Shown: positions 32,252-43,572, numbered from the stretch's first letter. The stretch is 64,000 bases of DNA from Streptomyces galbus (GCF_005280195.1 NZ_SZPR01000010.1:433888-497887), one strand, 5' to 3'. Numbers and translations: made by a program. The notes: generated by a model from the sequence alone, not told the origin.

Positions 32252-34798
32252 GTGGGCGCTGACGAGAACCCTGACGCCGCCCGCCGCTGGACCGGCGTGG
32301 CCGACGCCGCGCCCGTGCTGCTCGACGCGGACGGCGTGATCACGGGCTGGACCGGGAACGCGCGGCGGCTGCTGGCGTACCCCGCCGCGGAGGTCGTCGG
32401 CACACGGCTGGCGCGGCTGCTGGGCGAGGAGGACGCGGCCCGGCTGCCCGGGCTGCTGGCCCGCTGCCGCGACGACGGCGGCTGGGCGGGGCTGCTGACC
32501 GCCCGGCGCCGCGACGGCCTGCCGGTGAAGCTGATGGTGCGCGTCAGCGCCGCGGCCGACGGGCAGGGGCCCTCGCGCTGGCTGCTGCTGATGCACGACG
32601 CGGACCGGGCGCCCGCGGCGCCCGGCTGGGACCTGGACCGCGGGGTGCTGGAGCAGATGGTCGCCGGCTCCCCCATCGGCATCGCGATCGTCGACACGGA
32701 CCTGCGGTTCGTGTGGTCCAACGCGGCGCTGGCCCGGTTCGGCGGCGGGGCCCCGGCCAGCCGGCTCGGGATGCGCCTCGCGGACGTCCAGCCGGGGGTG
32801 AGCGCGGAGCCGATCGAGGCGATCATGCGCCGGGTGCTGGCGACCGGCGAGCCCGTCCTCGGCTACGAGCACGTGGGGCGCATCCGGTCCGCGCCGCACC
32901 GCGAGACGGCCCACATGATGTCCTTCAACCGGCTCGACGACGACCACGGCCGGCCGATGGGCGTGTACTACACGGTGATCGACGTGACCGACCGGCACCG
33001 GGCGCGGCAGCGGCTGGCGCTCCTCGACCGGGCCGGGCAGCGCATCGGGAGCAGTCTGGACCCGGTGCGCACGGGCCAGGAGCTGGCCGACGCGGCGGTG
33101 CCGGACTTCGCCGACCTGGTCGCGGTGGACCTGCTGGAGTCGGTGCTGCGGGGCGCGGAGCCCGCCCCCGATCCGCGGGGCGGCGCGCGGGCCGGGCCGC
33201 TGCGGCGGGTCGGGCACCGGTCGGTGGACGAGGGCGTCCCCGGGGCCGTCGCCGGCGTCGGCGACCCCGCCGGGTACCTGCCCGGGTCGCCGCCGCTGCG
33301 GGCGCTCGCCACGGGGCGCCCCTGGCGCGAGACCCGGCTCGACCCGTCGGCCGGGGAGTGGGCGTCCCGTGCCGTCCCTGGGCCGGACGTCGGCGGCGGG
33401 GCGGCCCCCCTCCGGCCGGATGCCGCCGACGGGCCGGCCCCCCTCCCGGACCCGGACCCGGGCCCGCACAGCGTGCTCGTGGTGCCGCTGCGCGCCCGGG
33501 GCGTGACGCTCGGGGTGACGACGTTCTTCCGGTGGCACCGGCAGGAGCCGTTCGACGCGGACGACCTCAGCCTGGCCGAGGACCTGGTCTCCCGGGCGGC
33601 GGTGTGCGTGGACAACGCCCGCCGCTACACCCGGGAGCGCGACGCGGCCCTGGTGCTCCAGCGCAGCCTGCTCCCCCGCCGGCTGCCCGAGCAGGACGCC
33701 GTCGAGGTGGCCGCCTGCTACCGCCCGGCCGACGAGCTGACCGGGCTGGGCGGCGACTGGTACGACCTGATCCCGCTGTCGGGGGCGCGGGTGGCGCTCG
33801 TGGTGGGCGAAGTGCCCGGGTACGGCATCGACGCGGCGGCGGCCATGGGACGGCTGCGCACGGCGGTGCGCACGCTGGCCGCGCTGGACCTGCCGCCCGA
33901 CGAGGTCCTCGCCCACCTGGACGACCTGGTGGCACGCGCGGACGGCGAGGAGGGCGCGGCCGCGGACCCGCCCGCCGGGCAGGACGCGCAGCAGGTGGGC
34001 TCGGGGTGCCTGTACGTGGTGTACGACCCGGTCGACGGGCACTGCGCCATGGCGGCCGCCGGGCACCCGGCCCCGGCGGTGGTGCTGCCCGACGGGGACG
34101 TCCGCTTCGTCGACCTGCCGCAGGGCCCGGCGCTGGGCACCGGCGGGCCGCCCTTCGAGGCGGTCGAGCTGTGCCTGCCCGACGGCAGCACCCTCGCGCT
34201 GCACACGGACGGGCTGCTGGCGCGGGGCGGGCAGGGCGCGCCGGACGCGGACCGGGACCGGCTGCGCCGCGCCCTGGAGCGGCAGGCCGCCTCGCTGGAA
34301 CTGCGCTGCCGGGCGCTGATCGACGCGCTGGTGCCGGACCGGCCGCACGACGACGTGGCGCTGCTCATGGCCCGTACCCGGCGCCTGGGCGCGGAGCGGG
34401 TCGCCGAGTGGGAGGTGCCGGCGGACCCCGCGGCGGTGGCCGACGCCCGCCGCGCGGCGAGCCGCCGGCTGGCGGAGTGGGGGCTGGAGGAGCTGGCGTT
34501 CACCACGGAGCTGGTGGTGAGCGAGCTGGTCACCAACGCCATCCGGCACGCGGACGGGCCGATCCGGGTACGGCTGCTGCGGGGGCGGACCCTGGTGTGC
34601 GAGGTGTACGACGGCGGGGCGACCGCGCCCCACCTGCGGCACCCGCGCACCACGGACGAGGGCGGCCGCGGGCTGCTGCTGGTGTCGCGGTTCACCCGGC
34701 GCTGGGGCACCCGGTTCACCCCCGAGGGGAAGATCATCTGGGCCGAGCAGCCGCTGGACGGCGGCGCGGGCGGCGACGACGGCGAGGGCCGCGGATGA
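32252..34798 (+). CDS. PAS-PAS-GAF-PP2C phosphatase fused to an anti-sigma-type ATPase, with altered metal site
   Basis: This 848-residue cytoplasmic protein has two PAS regions (about residues 12-110 and 130-245), a GAF-like region (about 260-435), a SpoIIE/RsbU PP2C domain (about 460-690) and a C-terminal HATPase domain (about 705-835; VVSELVTNAIRHADG, GGRGLLLVSRF). Such proteins dephosphorylate anti-sigma antagonists and may also phosphorylate them. The first metal site GGDWYD and the final HDDVALL are intact, but the normally conserved DVxGHG reads EVPGYG, with Glu520 in place of Asp. The GTG chosen has AGAAAGG upstream; a GTG 18 codons earlier is open. Confidence 0.85.
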   Translation: MGADENPDAARRWTGVADAAPVLLDADGVITGWTGNARRLLAYPAAEVVGTRLARLLGEEDAARLPGLLARCRDDGGWAGLLTARRRDGLPVKLMVRVSAAADGQGPSRWLLLMHDADRAPAAPGWDLDRGVLEQMVAGSPIGIAIVDTDLRFVWSNAALARFGGGAPASRLGMRLADVQPGVSAEPIEAIMRRVLATGEPVLGYEHVGRIRSAPHRETAHMMSFNRLDDDHGRPMGVYYTVIDVTDRHRARQRLALLDRAGQRIGSSLDPVRTGQELADAAVPDFADLVAVDLLESVLRGAEPAPDPRGGARAGPLRRVGHRSVDEGVPGAVAGVGDPAGYLPGSPPLRALATGRPWRETRLDPSAGEWASRAVPGPDVGGGAAPLRPDAADGPAPLPDPDPGPHSVLVVPLRARGVTLGVTTFFRWHRQEPFDADDLSLAEDLVSRAAVCVDNARRYTRERDAALVLQRSLLPRRLPEQDAVEVAACYRPADELTGLGGDWYDLIPLSGARVALVVGEVPGYGIDAAAAMGRLRTAVRTLAALDLPPDEVLAHLDDLVARADGEEGAAADPPAGQDAQQVGSGCLYVVYDPVDGHCAMAAAGHPAPAVVLPDGDVRFVDLPQGPALGTGGPPFEAVELCLPDGSTLALHTDGLLARGGQGAPDADRDRLRRALERQAASLELRCRALIDALVPDRPHDDVALLMARTRRLGAERVAEWEVPADPAAVADARRAASRRLAEWGLEELAFTTELVVSELVTNAIRHADGPIRVRLLRGRTLVCEVYDGGATAPHLRHPRTTDEGGRGLLLVSRFTRRWGTRFTPEGKIIWAEQPLDGGAGGDDGEGRG

Positions 34799-34892
34799 GG
34801 GCCCCCGGCCGGGCGGCGGGCGGCTCCGCCGGGAGCGTCCGGCGACGGGCGGCCGACGATGAGAAGATGTCGCGAACCGGGCAGGATGGGGC

Positions 34893-36140
34893 GTGGTCAT
34901 GGACGGCACGGTGATCGACTACGCGGCGGTGTTCCAGGCCCTGCCCGGCATGGTGGCCCTGCTCACCCCCGACCTGGTGATCGCCGACGCCAACGCCGAG
35001 TTCCTGCGGGGCGCCGGCCGCCCCCGCGAGCAGGTGGTCGGCCGCCGCCTGTTCGACGTGTTCCCGGAGAACCCGCACGACCCGGGCGCGACCGGCATGC
35101 GCAACCTGGAGGCCTCGCTGCGGCGGGCCCTGACCACCGGCGAGCGCGACGCGATGGCCCTCCAGCGCTACGACGTGGAGAACCCGGAGCAGCCCGGCGA
35201 GTGGGAGGAGCGCTACTGGAGCCCGGTCAACACCCCGGTGTTCGGCCCCGACGGCTCGGTGGTGCTGCTGGTGCACCGCGTCGAGGAGGTCACCGAGCTG
35301 ATCCGCGCCCGGGGCCGGCGCGGCAACTCCCGGGTCGGCAGCCGCGCCCGCGTCCTGGAGGCCGAGCTGTACACCCGGGCCCGCGAGCTGCAGCAGCTCA
35401 ACGAACGGCTCCGCCAGGCGCACGCCCGCGAGCGCGAGGTCGCCCTCGCCCTGCAGGAGGCCATGCTGCCCGCCCGGCCCCAGGTCAAGTACCGCCAGGT
35501 GGCCGTGCGGTACCGCCCGGCGGTCGGCGCGCTCAACGTGTGCGGCGACTGGTACGACCTGGTCGACCTGGTCGGCGGCAACCGCATCGGCGTCTCCGTC
35601 GGCGACGTCGTCGGCCACGGCCTGGAGGCGGCCGGGGTGATGGGGCAGCTCCGCAGCGCGCTCAGCGCCGCCTCCCGGGTGGCCGGCGGCCCGGCCCAGG
35701 CGCTGGACGTGCTCGGGCGCTACGCCCACGTCGTGGACGGCGCCGAGTCGGCCACCGCGGTCACCACGTTCATCGACTTCGACGACCGCAGGATCACCTA
35801 CTCCAGCGCGGGCCACCCCCCGCCCGTGCTGGTCCACCGCGACGGCCGCGTGGAGTTCCTCGACCGCGCCACCGACCCGCCGCTGGACGCGCGTCCCGAG
35901 CCGACGCCGAGGCCCCAGGCGGGCACCCGCTACGGCGCGGGCGCCACGCTCGCGCTGTACACCGACGGGCTGGTGGAGCGGCGGCACGAGGACATCGACA
36001 CCGGTCTGACCCGGCTCGCCGGCTCCCTGGCCCGCCACCGCGACGAGGACCCCGAGTTCCTGGCCGACGCCGTGCTGCTGGAGCTGCTGCCGCCCGGCGG
36101 CGCGACGGACGACACGGCCCTGGTGATCGTCCGGCTGTGA
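34893..36140 (+). CDS. PAS-domain PP2C (SpoIIE/RsbU-type) phosphatase
   Basis: The 415-residue protein has a PAS domain (about residues 8-115), a coiled linker (about 140-185; RELQQLNERLRQAHAREREVALALQ split) and a SpoIIE-type phosphatase domain (about 195-412) with canonical GDWYDL, GDVVGHGLEAA and DDTALVIV metal motifs. It probably dephosphorylates an anti-sigma factor antagonist after sensing by the PAS domain. It follows the larger phosphatase by 94 bases on the same strand; GTG at 34893 and ATG at 34899 are both possible starts. Unlike its neighbour it keeps all metal ligands. Confidence 0.88.
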   Translation: MVMDGTVIDYAAVFQALPGMVALLTPDLVIADANAEFLRGAGRPREQVVGRRLFDVFPENPHDPGATGMRNLEASLRRALTTGERDAMALQRYDVENPEQPGEWEERYWSPVNTPVFGPDGSVVLLVHRVEEVTELIRARGRRGNSRVGSRARVLEAELYTRARELQQLNERLRQAHAREREVALALQEAMLPARPQVKYRQVAVRYRPAVGALNVCGDWYDLVDLVGGNRIGVSVGDVVGHGLEAAGVMGQLRSALSAASRVAGGPAQALDVLGRYAHVVDGAESATAVTTFIDFDDRRITYSSAGHPPPVLVHRDGRVEFLDRATDPPLDARPEPTPRPQAGTRYGAGATLALYTDGLVERRHEDIDTGLTRLAGSLARHRDEDPEFLADAVLLELLPPGGATDDTALVIVRL

Positions 36141-36296
36141 CGGCCCGTCACCCGCCGGACGGACGGTGCGCGCGACGGTTCCGGCCGCACCCCGCCGCGC
36201 CTACACTGACAGCCCCACGGCCCACCGGCTGACCTGCTGGAACACGGGGGGTCACACGGGGGGCCGGACCGGTCCGGCGGACGGAGGAGCACCCCG

Positions 36297-37022
36297 TTGT
36301 TCTACTACCTGCTGAAATACGTGGTGTTGGGACCGCTGCTGAGGCTGCTGTTCCGGCCGCGCATCGAGGGTCTGGAGCACGTGCCGGAGTCGGGGGCGGC
36401 CATCGTGGCCGGCAACCACCTGTCGTTCTCCGACCACTTCCTCATGCCGGCGGTGCTCAAGCGGCGCATCACCTTCCTCGCCAAGGCGGAGTACTTCACC
36501 GGTCCCGGCATCAAGGGGCGGCTCACCGCGGCCTTCTTCCGCAGCGCCGGGCAGATCCCGGTGGACCGCTCGGGCAAGGAGGCAGGGCAGGCCGCCATCC
36601 GGGAGGGCCTCGGGGTCCTCGGCAAGGGCGAGTTGCTCGGCATCTACCCGGAGGGCACCCGCTCGCACGACGGCCGCCTGTACAAGGGCAAGGTGGGCGT
36701 GGCGGTGATGGCGCTGCGGGCGGGCGTCCCGGTCGTGCCGTGCGCGATGATCGGCACGTTCGAGGCGCAGCCGCCGGGCCGGGTCGTGCCCCGCCTGCGT
36801 CCCGTCGCCATCCGCTTCGGCGAGCCGCTGGACTTCTCCCGCTACGCCGGGATGGAGAACGAGAAGGCGGTCCTGCGCGCCGTCACCGACGAGATCATGT
36901 ACGCGATCCTGTCGCTGTCCGGGCAGGAGTACGTCGACCGGTACGCGGCCGACGTCAAGGCGGAACAGGCGGCCGCCGACGCGGCGCGGGAGCGCAGGTT
37001 CCGCAGGCTCCCGCTGCGTTGA
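36297..37022 (+). CDS. 1-acyl-sn-glycerol-3-phosphate acyltransferase (PlsC family)
   Basis: The 241-residue protein has the acyltransferase motifs NHLSFSD (His41-Asp46) and EGTRS (residues 119-123), plus VPVVPCAM, after an N-terminal hydrophobic segment (FYYLLKYVVLGPLLRLLF) that likely anchors it to the membrane. It would add an acyl chain to lysophosphatidate in phospholipid synthesis. The TTG start is supported by GGAGGAG 8 bases upstream. It stands alone, followed by a strong bidirectional terminator. Confidence 0.9.
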   Translation: MFYYLLKYVVLGPLLRLLFRPRIEGLEHVPESGAAIVAGNHLSFSDHFLMPAVLKRRITFLAKAEYFTGPGIKGRLTAAFFRSAGQIPVDRSGKEAGQAAIREGLGVLGKGELLGIYPEGTRSHDGRLYKGKVGVAVMALRAGVPVVPCAMIGTFEAQPPGRVVPRLRPVAIRFGEPLDFSRYAGMENEKAVLRAVTDEIMYAILSLSGQEYVDRYAADVKAEQAAADAARERRFRRLPLR

Positions 37023-37053
37023 CGGCGGCGGGGCCGTGGCCCCGGGCGCACGG

Positions 37054-37089
37054 GAAGGGGCGGTCGGATGGCTTTCCGACCGCCCCTTC
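37054..37089. terminator. Bidirectional terminator between acyltransferase and aminopeptidase
   Basis: Perfect 14-bp arms GAAGGGGCGGTCGG / CCGACCGCCCCTTC with an 8-base loop lie between two converging genes. Confidence 0.85.
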
Positions 37090-37116
37090 GCCTGTCCCCC
37101 GGGCGCTACCGCCTGC

Positions 37117-38712
37117 TTACGGCTTCGGCGTGGCGTGCGGGGCGCAGGTCACGTCCGCGCTGTCCACCGTGCCGCCCAGCAGGTAGGCGTCGACCTTCGG
37201 GTTGATGCACGGGTTCACCAGGCTGGTGACGCCGTGGGAGCCCGCGTCCTTCTCGGTGATCAGGCGGGAGCCCTTGAACCGCTTGTGCAGCTCGACGGCA
37301 CCTTCGTACGGGGTGGCCGCGTCCCGCTCCGACTGCACGATCAGCACGGGCGGCAGGCCCTTGTGCGTCTTGACGTCCACCGGCGTCTGCTGCTTGACCG
37401 GCCAGTAGGCGCACGGGAGGTTCATCCAGGCGTTGGCCCAGGTGAGGAACGGGTAGTCCTTGTGCAGCCGGGTGTTGTCCCGGTTCCAGGTGCGCCAGTC
37501 GGTGGGCCACTTGGCGTCCACGCACTCGACGGCCGTGTAGACGGCGTTGCTGTTCTCCGAGGCGATGTTGCCGGCCGTGTCCGTCAGGTCCGGGGCGGCG
37601 GCGTCGACCAGCGCCTGGGTGTCCCCGGCGAAGTACTTGCTGAAGACGGTCGCCACCGGGATCCACGACGAGTCGTAGTACGGGGCGCCCTGGAAGAAGG
37701 AGATCAGCTCGGCCGGGCCGACGACCCCGCCGATCGGGCTCTTCTTCGCGTCGGCCCGCAGCTTCAGCCACTTGGCCTGGACGGCGTCCCGGGTGGTGCC
37801 CAGGTGGAACGTGGCGTCGTTGGCGGCGACCCAGTCCTGCCAGTCCTTCCAGCGGCCCTCGAACGCGATGTCCTGGCCGAGGTTGGCCTGGTACCAGATG
37901 TTCTCGCGCGCGGGGTTGACCACGCTGTCCACGACCATGCGGCGCACGTGGCCCGGGAACAGGGTGCCGTAGACCGCACCGATGTAGGTGCCGTAGGAGA
38001 CGCCCAGGTAGTTGAGCTTCTTCTCGCCGAGCGCGGCGCGGATGACGTCGAGGTCGCGCACCGTGTTCGTCGTGGTCATGTACGGCAGCATCTCGGCGCT
38101 GCGCTCGTAGCAGCCGTCGGCGTACTCGCGGGCCAGCTTGATCTGGGCGAGCTTGTCCGCCTCGGAGTCGGGCACCGGGTCGGCCTTGGGCGCCTTGACG
38201 AACTCCTGCGGGTCCACGCACGAGATGGGCGCGGAGTGGCCGACGCCGCGCGGGTCGAAGCCCACGAAGTCGTAGGCCTTGGCCACGTTGGCCCACACGG
38301 GGGCCTTGGTGGTGACGCGGCGCGGGAAACGCAGGCCGGAGCCTCCGGGGCCGCCCGGGTTGTAGACGAGGGCGCCCTGGCGCTCCGCCTTGCTCCCGGT
38401 GTTGCCGATGCGGTCGACGGCGAGCTTGATCTGCTTGCCGTTGGGCCGGGCGTAGTCGAGCGGCACGCTGACGTAGCCGCACTGGATGGGCTTCTCGATG
38501 CCCCAGTCCGCCGGGCAGTCCTGCCAAGCGATGCCCGCCTTGGCGGCGCGCTCGGCGGCGATCGCGGCGCCGCGCTGCTCACGGTCCTGCCCGCTGCCGC
38601 TGGTCGCGCCCGCGGAGGGCGCCGCCACGGCACCGGCGATCAGGGTCGCAGCGACCAGCGCACCGGCCGAACCGAGCACCGTCGTCCGCCTGTTCGGTCG
38701 TATCTCCCTCAA
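37117..38712 (-). CDS. tap: Secreted tripeptidyl aminopeptidase (alpha/beta hydrolase)
   Basis: The 531-residue protein starts with a signal peptide (RPNRRTTVLGSAGALVAATLIAGAVAAPSAGA). The mature enzyme has YNPGGPGGSG (oxyanion region, 118-127), the nucleophile Ser239 in GVSYGTY, the acid in QSERDAATP and His in GSHGVTS. It closely matches, from memory, the S. lividans/S. coelicolor Tap that releases tripeptides from secreted protein N-termini. The start is TTG with no good ribosome site; a GTG at codon 12 is an alternative. The symbol is unrelated to the telomere gene of the same name. Confidence 0.92.
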   Translation of the reverse strand: MREIRPNRRTTVLGSAGALVAATLIAGAVAAPSAGATSGSGQDREQRGAAIAAERAAKAGIAWQDCPADWGIEKPIQCGYVSVPLDYARPNGKQIKLAVDRIGNTGSKAERQGALVYNPGGPGGSGLRFPRRVTTKAPVWANVAKAYDFVGFDPRGVGHSAPISCVDPQEFVKAPKADPVPDSEADKLAQIKLAREYADGCYERSAEMLPYMTTTNTVRDLDVIRAALGEKKLNYLGVSYGTYIGAVYGTLFPGHVRRMVVDSVVNPARENIWYQANLGQDIAFEGRWKDWQDWVAANDATFHLGTTRDAVQAKWLKLRADAKKSPIGGVVGPAELISFFQGAPYYDSSWIPVATVFSKYFAGDTQALVDAAAPDLTDTAGNIASENSNAVYTAVECVDAKWPTDWRTWNRDNTRLHKDYPFLTWANAWMNLPCAYWPVKQQTPVDVKTHKGLPPVLIVQSERDAATPYEGAVELHKRFKGSRLITEKDAGSHGVTSLVNPCINPKVDAYLLGGTVDSADVTCAPHATPKP

Positions 38713-38851
38713 GTGAGGCTCTCCCCCTACCTAGAGTCGACAGATAGGGGGGATCCTTGCTCCTGTGGGGCACCTGAGAACAGGTTTCGTTGACCTTCTT
38801 TGCCAATCCGATAACCGGGACGGGTGCACCGCAGAGCGGATGCCGGGTGGG

Positions 38852-39678
38852 TCAGCCGAGCTCGGCGAGGGCCGCGTCGAGCACCCGGCGCAGGCGCAGC
38901 CCGTCCGGCGCCAGGGCGGTGACGAGCACCGCGGGCCCGGCGAGCGGCACCAGGGAGGCGGTCTCGCCGAGCAGCCGCGCCTCGGGCGGGTGCTCGGCGA
39001 AGGAAGGCCGTACGACGAGGAGTTGCCCGAGGGCGCGGTGCCCCGCCAGCACGGCGGGCCCGTCCCAGCCCGCCGGCGCCCCGGGGCCGCACGCCACCTC
39101 CTGGTCGAGGACGAGCCGGGCGCCGACCCGCAGGACCAGACGGCCGGAGAGCCGCCCGGGTTCCTCGCCGACGCGGCCCAGCACCTGCTCCTCGCGCAGC
39201 ACGAGGGTGGCCGTGGGAGCGACGTCGACGCGGGTGGTGACGCGCAGGTCGCTGCCGCGGGCGGAGATGAGGGGCTCGGGCAGCCAGCCGAGCCGCGCCC
39301 CGTCACCGACCCGGATGCGCAGGTCGTAGCGGGCGTCGCCGCCGGCCTGGCCGGGCAGGGCGATGGTGGCCGCGGCGGAGGTCAGGCGCAGCCGTGCGCC
39401 TTCCTCCACGTCGGCCCGGACGGCGAACCGGTCGCCGCCGAGCGGCCCGCTCATGGCCCCGACGAGCACGACCCGGGCCTCGTCGGCGTCCCCGCGGGTG
39501 CGGCGCAGCGCGAGGGGTCCGTCGCTCTCCAGCACGGGCAGGCAGGTTCCGCCCCGCCCGTCGGTCCGGGCCACGAGCCGGGCGGTGGCGCGGACCCCGG
39601 AGGAGGTGGCGGCGGGGGCCGCGCGCCCGGCCGGGGGCGCCGGGGGGAGCGTGCGGGGCGCGGCGGACGCGGGCCCGG

Positions 39679-39682
<4 letters not shown>
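38852..39682 (-). CDS. ureD: Urease accessory protein UreD
   Basis: The 276-residue protein belongs to the UreD/UreH family, recognised by the beta-rich middle ([40 protein letters not shown]) and by being the last gene of the urease cluster. UreD is the scaffold that docks UreF and UreG on apo-urease for nickel insertion. The GTG overlaps the ureG stop (GTGA), so they are coupled. The first 30 residues are Ala/Pro-rich and poorly conserved in type. Confidence 0.9.
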
Positions 39683-40359
<677 letters not shown>

Positions 40360-40511
40360 GGGAACTCCCGGGTTCTCTGGGGCCTTCTGGGGGGTGGGCT
40401 TCGAGGGCGCACCGGTCGGGGCGGTGGTTCCGCGGGCCTGCGCGGGACGGCGCGACGGCGGGGCGGTGGGCCGCCCGCGGGCTCGCGGGGGGGAACGGCG
40501 GGGAGGGACGG

Positions 40512-41186
40512 TCAGGAGGCGAACAGCCGTGTCGGCCGGGCGGCGTGCGCCTCCGCGCCGATCTCCAGCAGGGGCGCGGAGGCCGCCGGGAGCGCCTCCA
40601 CTCCCTCGGTCAGGGCGGTGCGGGCCGCGGCCACCGCCCGGTCGGTCACCCGGTCCACCTCGCCGGCCGTCCGCGCGAGGACGCCGGTCGCGTCGAACGG
40701 GTCCAGGCTGAGCAGCCTCACCACGGCCGTCGCGGGGCCGCTGACGCTCTCGTAGGCCGCGCAGTACGCGGCGTCCCGCGCGTCCAGGCCCGCCGCCCGG
40801 GCGGTCACGCCGAGCACCACCGGCTGGTGGGCGCCCTTGGGGAACGTCCGCGCCAGCGCGTCGAGTCCGGCGTCGGGCCAGGCGGACCGGGCGGCGCGCA
40901 GCAGTTGGCGCCCCAGCCTGCGGGCGGTGCCGCGCAGGGCCGGTGACGGGGTCCGCGCGTCGGCGGCCTCGTCGAGCGCCACGGGGTCCGCGCCGAGCGC
41001 GGCCGCCGCGGCGAGCGCCGCCGCCACCAGCCCCGCGGTGTGCAGCCGTCCCCGGCAGAAGTCCTCGAGGTCCGCGGACCCGGTGATGCGTCCCGCCCGG
41101 ACGGCCGCCTCGGCACCGCCGGAGTGCGCGTGCCCTCCGGCGGGGAACCGGCCGTCGGCGAGGACCAGAAGTGCCGCCTTGGTCAT
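40512..41186 (-). CDS. ureF: Urease accessory protein UreF
   Basis: The 224-residue all-helical protein has the family features [21 protein letters not shown] at its start and [19 protein letters not shown] further on. UreF couples UreG to the UreD-urease complex and gates nickel transfer. It begins 47 bases after the ureC stop; the stretch between lacks another gene. The ATG start gives the usual family length. Confidence 0.93.
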   Translation of the reverse strand: MTKAALLVLADGRFPAGGHAHSGGAEAAVRAGRITGSADLEDFCRGRLHTAGLVAAALAAAAALGADPVALDEAADARTPSPALRGTARRLGRQLLRAARSAWPDAGLDALARTFPKGAHQPVVLGVTARAAGLDARDAAYCAAYESVSGPATAVVRLLSLDPFDATGVLARTAGEVDRVTDRAVAAARTALTEGVEALPAASAPLLEIGAEAHAARPTRLFAS

Positions 41187-41233
41187 GCTCGTTCGCTCCC
41201 GCCCACTCGTACGATCCGTTGACTGCCGGCTGC

Positions 41234-42955
41234 TCAGAAGAGGAAGTACCGCTGGGCCATCGGCAGCTCGGCGGCCGGGGTGACCTCCACGAGGTCGCCG
41301 TCGATGCGCACCGCGAAGCTGTCGGGGTCCACCTCGACCCGGGGCCGGGCGTCGTTCTCGCGCAGGTCGGCCTTGGTCACCCCGCGGGTCGACTCGATGG
41401 CCACGAACCGCTTCCCGAGCCCGAGCCGCTCCGGCAGCCCGTCCTCGATCGCCAGCGGGGCCACGAAGTTGAACGAATTGGCCGCCGGGGCCCGGCCGAT
41501 CGCCCCGTACATCGGGCGGGGCAGCACCGGCTGCGGGGTCGGGATGGAGGCGTTGGCGTCGCCCATCTGCGCGTACGCGATCTGGCCGCCCTTGAGGACG
41601 AGGTGGGGCTTGACGCCGAAGAACGCCGGTTCCCACAGCACGAGGTCGGCGAGCTTGCCGGTCTCCACCGAGCCGATCTCCCGCGCGAGGCCCTGGGCGA
41701 GCGCCGGGTTGATCGTGTACTTGGCGACGTAGCGCCGTACGCGGTGGTTGTCCGCGCGCCCGTCGCCCGGCAGGGCGCCCCGGCGCCGCTTCATCACGTG
41801 CGCGGTCTGCCAGGTCCGCAAGACGACCTCGCCGACCCGGCCCATGGCCTGGGAGTCGGAGGAGACGATCGAGATGGCGCCCAGGTCGTGCAGGACGTCC
41901 TCGGCGCCGATCGTGGACGGCCGGATCCGGGACTCGGCGAAGGCCAGGTCCTCGGGCACCGCCGGGTTGAGGTGGTGGCACACCATCAGCATGTCGAGGT
42001 GTTCCTCGGCGGTGTTGACGGTGAACGGCCGCGTCGGGTTCGTCGAACTGGGCAGCACGTTCGGCTCGGAGACGACGGTCATGATGTCGGGTGCGTGCCC
42101 GCCGCCCGCGCCCTCGGTGTGGTACGCGTGGATGCCGCGCCCGGCGATCGCGGCGAGCGTGTCGCCCACGAAACCGGCCTCGTTGAGGGTGTCGGTGTGG
42201 ATCGCGACCTGGATGCCGGTGCGGTCGGCGACGGTCAGCGCGGCGTCGATGACGGCGGGGGTCGAGCCCCAGTCCTCGTGCAGCTTCAGCCCGAGGGCAC
42301 CGCCCCGGACCTGGGACAGCATGGCCTCGTGCGAGACGGTGTTGCCCTTGCCGAGGAAGCCGATGTTGAGCGGGTACTGCTCCATCGCCTCCAGCATGCG
42401 GGCCAGGTGCCACGGCCCCGGGGTCACGGTGGTGGCCTTGGAGCCCTCGGCGGGCCCGGTGCCGCCGCCCACCAGGGTGGTGATGCCGGCCGCCAGCGCT
42501 TCGTCGGCGATCTGGGGGCAGATGAAGTGCACGTGCGCGTCGATCGCGCCCGCCGTCAGGATCCGCCCGTTGCCCGCGACGATCTCCGTCTCGGGGCCGA
42601 TCACCAGGTCCGGGTGGACCCCGTCCATGGTGTCGGGGTTGCCCGCCTTGCCGATGCCGGTGATGCGGCCGTCGCGTATGCCGACGTCGGCCTTGACGAT
42701 GCCCCAGTGGTCGACGATCACCGCGCCGGTGACGACGGTGTCGGGAGTGCCCTCGGCGCGCGTGGCGCGCGACTGGCCCATGGACTCGCGGATGACCTTG
42801 CCGCCGCCGAACACGGCCTCGTCCCCGGCGAGCCCGGGGCCGCCCGAGCGGTCCTCCTCGATCTCCACGAGCAGGTCGGTGTCGGCGAGGCGGATCCGGT
42901 CGCCGGTGGTCGGCCCGAACAGGTCGGCGTAGGCGGCGCGGGAGATCTCAGGCAT
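41234..42955 (-). CDS. ureC: Urease alpha subunit UreC
   Basis: The 573-residue catalytic subunit hydrolyses urea to ammonia and carbamate. The nickel ligands are visible: HVH (His141, His143), carbamylated Lys224 in [10 protein letters not shown], further His residues in AIHTDTL and HAYHTEG, and the active-site flap VCHHLNP with Cys326. The length is standard. The ATG overlaps the end of ureB by 8 bases. All catalytic residues are present, so the enzyme should be active. Confidence 0.98.
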   Translation of the reverse strand: MPEISRAAYADLFGPTTGDRIRLADTDLLVEIEEDRSGGPGLAGDEAVFGGGKVIRESMGQSRATRAEGTPDTVVTGAVIVDHWGIVKADVGIRDGRITGIGKAGNPDTMDGVHPDLVIGPETEIVAGNGRILTAGAIDAHVHFICPQIADEALAAGITTLVGGGTGPAEGSKATTVTPGPWHLARMLEAMEQYPLNIGFLGKGNTVSHEAMLSQVRGGALGLKLHEDWGSTPAVIDAALTVADRTGIQVAIHTDTLNEAGFVGDTLAAIAGRGIHAYHTEGAGGGHAPDIMTVVSEPNVLPSSTNPTRPFTVNTAEEHLDMLMVCHHLNPAVPEDLAFAESRIRPSTIGAEDVLHDLGAISIVSSDSQAMGRVGEVVLRTWQTAHVMKRRRGALPGDGRADNHRVRRYVAKYTINPALAQGLAREIGSVETGKLADLVLWEPAFFGVKPHLVLKGGQIAYAQMGDANASIPTPQPVLPRPMYGAIGRAPAANSFNFVAPLAIEDGLPERLGLGKRFVAIESTRGVTKADLRENDARPRVEVDPDSFAVRIDGDLVEVTPAAELPMAQRYFLF

Positions 42956-43259
42956 CGAGGGCACCTCCGGTCTCCCCGCGCAGTCCGGGCACGACGCGGG
43001 CACCGGCGAGGGGGACGAGTTCGACGTCGACGGGCAGGCCCGGCTCGAAGCGCACGGAGGTGCCCGCGGCGACGTTCAGCCGCTTGCCGCGGGCGGCGGC
43101 GCGGTCGAACTCCAGGCCCGGGTTGGCCTCCGCGAAGTGGTAGTGGGAGCCGACCTGCACGGGGCGGTCGGCGGCGTTGAGGACGGTCAGCCGGGTGACC
43201 TCACGGCCCGCGTTGTACACGATCGGGCCGTCCCCGAACAGGACTTCGCCGGGAATCAC
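42948..43259 (-). CDS. ureB: Urease beta subunit UreB
   Basis: The 103-residue subunit begins [13 protein letters not shown] and has [18 protein letters not shown], both typical of UreB. It forms the (UreABC)3 trimer with UreA and UreC. GTG start, 10 bases after the ureA stop; its end overlaps ureC by 8 bases. Confidence 0.97.
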   Translation of the reverse strand: MIPGEVLFGDGPIVYNAGREVTRLTVLNAADRPVQVGSHYHFAEANPGLEFDRAAARGKRLNVAAGTSVRFEPGLPVDVELVPLAGARVVPGLRGETGGALDA

Positions 43260-43269
43260 GGGTGCCCCC

Positions 43270-43572
43270 TCAGACGATCGGGTCGTGGACGGTGACGAGC
43301 TTGGTGCCGTCCGGGAAGGTCGCCTCGACCTGCACGTCGGGGATCATCTCGGGCACGCCCTCCATGACGTCGTCCCGGCTGAGCAGCGTGCGCCCCGAGG
43401 CCATCAGCTCCGCGACGCTGCGCCCGTCACGGGCGCCCTCGAGGAGGTGCGAGGTGATGAGGGCCACGGCCTCCGGGTGGTTCAGCCTGAGTCCCCGGGC
43501 CCGGCGCTTCTCGGCGACGTCGGCCGCCACGTGGATGAGCAGCCTCTCCTGCTCGTGCGGGGTCAGTTGCAC
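43270..43572 (-). CDS. ureA: Urease gamma subunit UreA
   Basis: The 100-residue subunit matches family length and has [22 protein letters not shown] and [21 protein letters not shown] in order. The GTG is chosen because it gives the standard N-terminus and has GAGGTGGGAC just upstream; a longer open frame exists. It leads the ureABC-F-G-D cluster, with a GlnR-type box about 100 bases upstream. Confidence 0.97.
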   Translation of the reverse strand: MQLTPHEQERLLIHVAADVAEKRRARGLRLNHPEAVALITSHLLEGARDGRSVAELMASGRTLLSRDDVMEGVPEMIPDVQVEATFPDGTKLVTVHDPIV

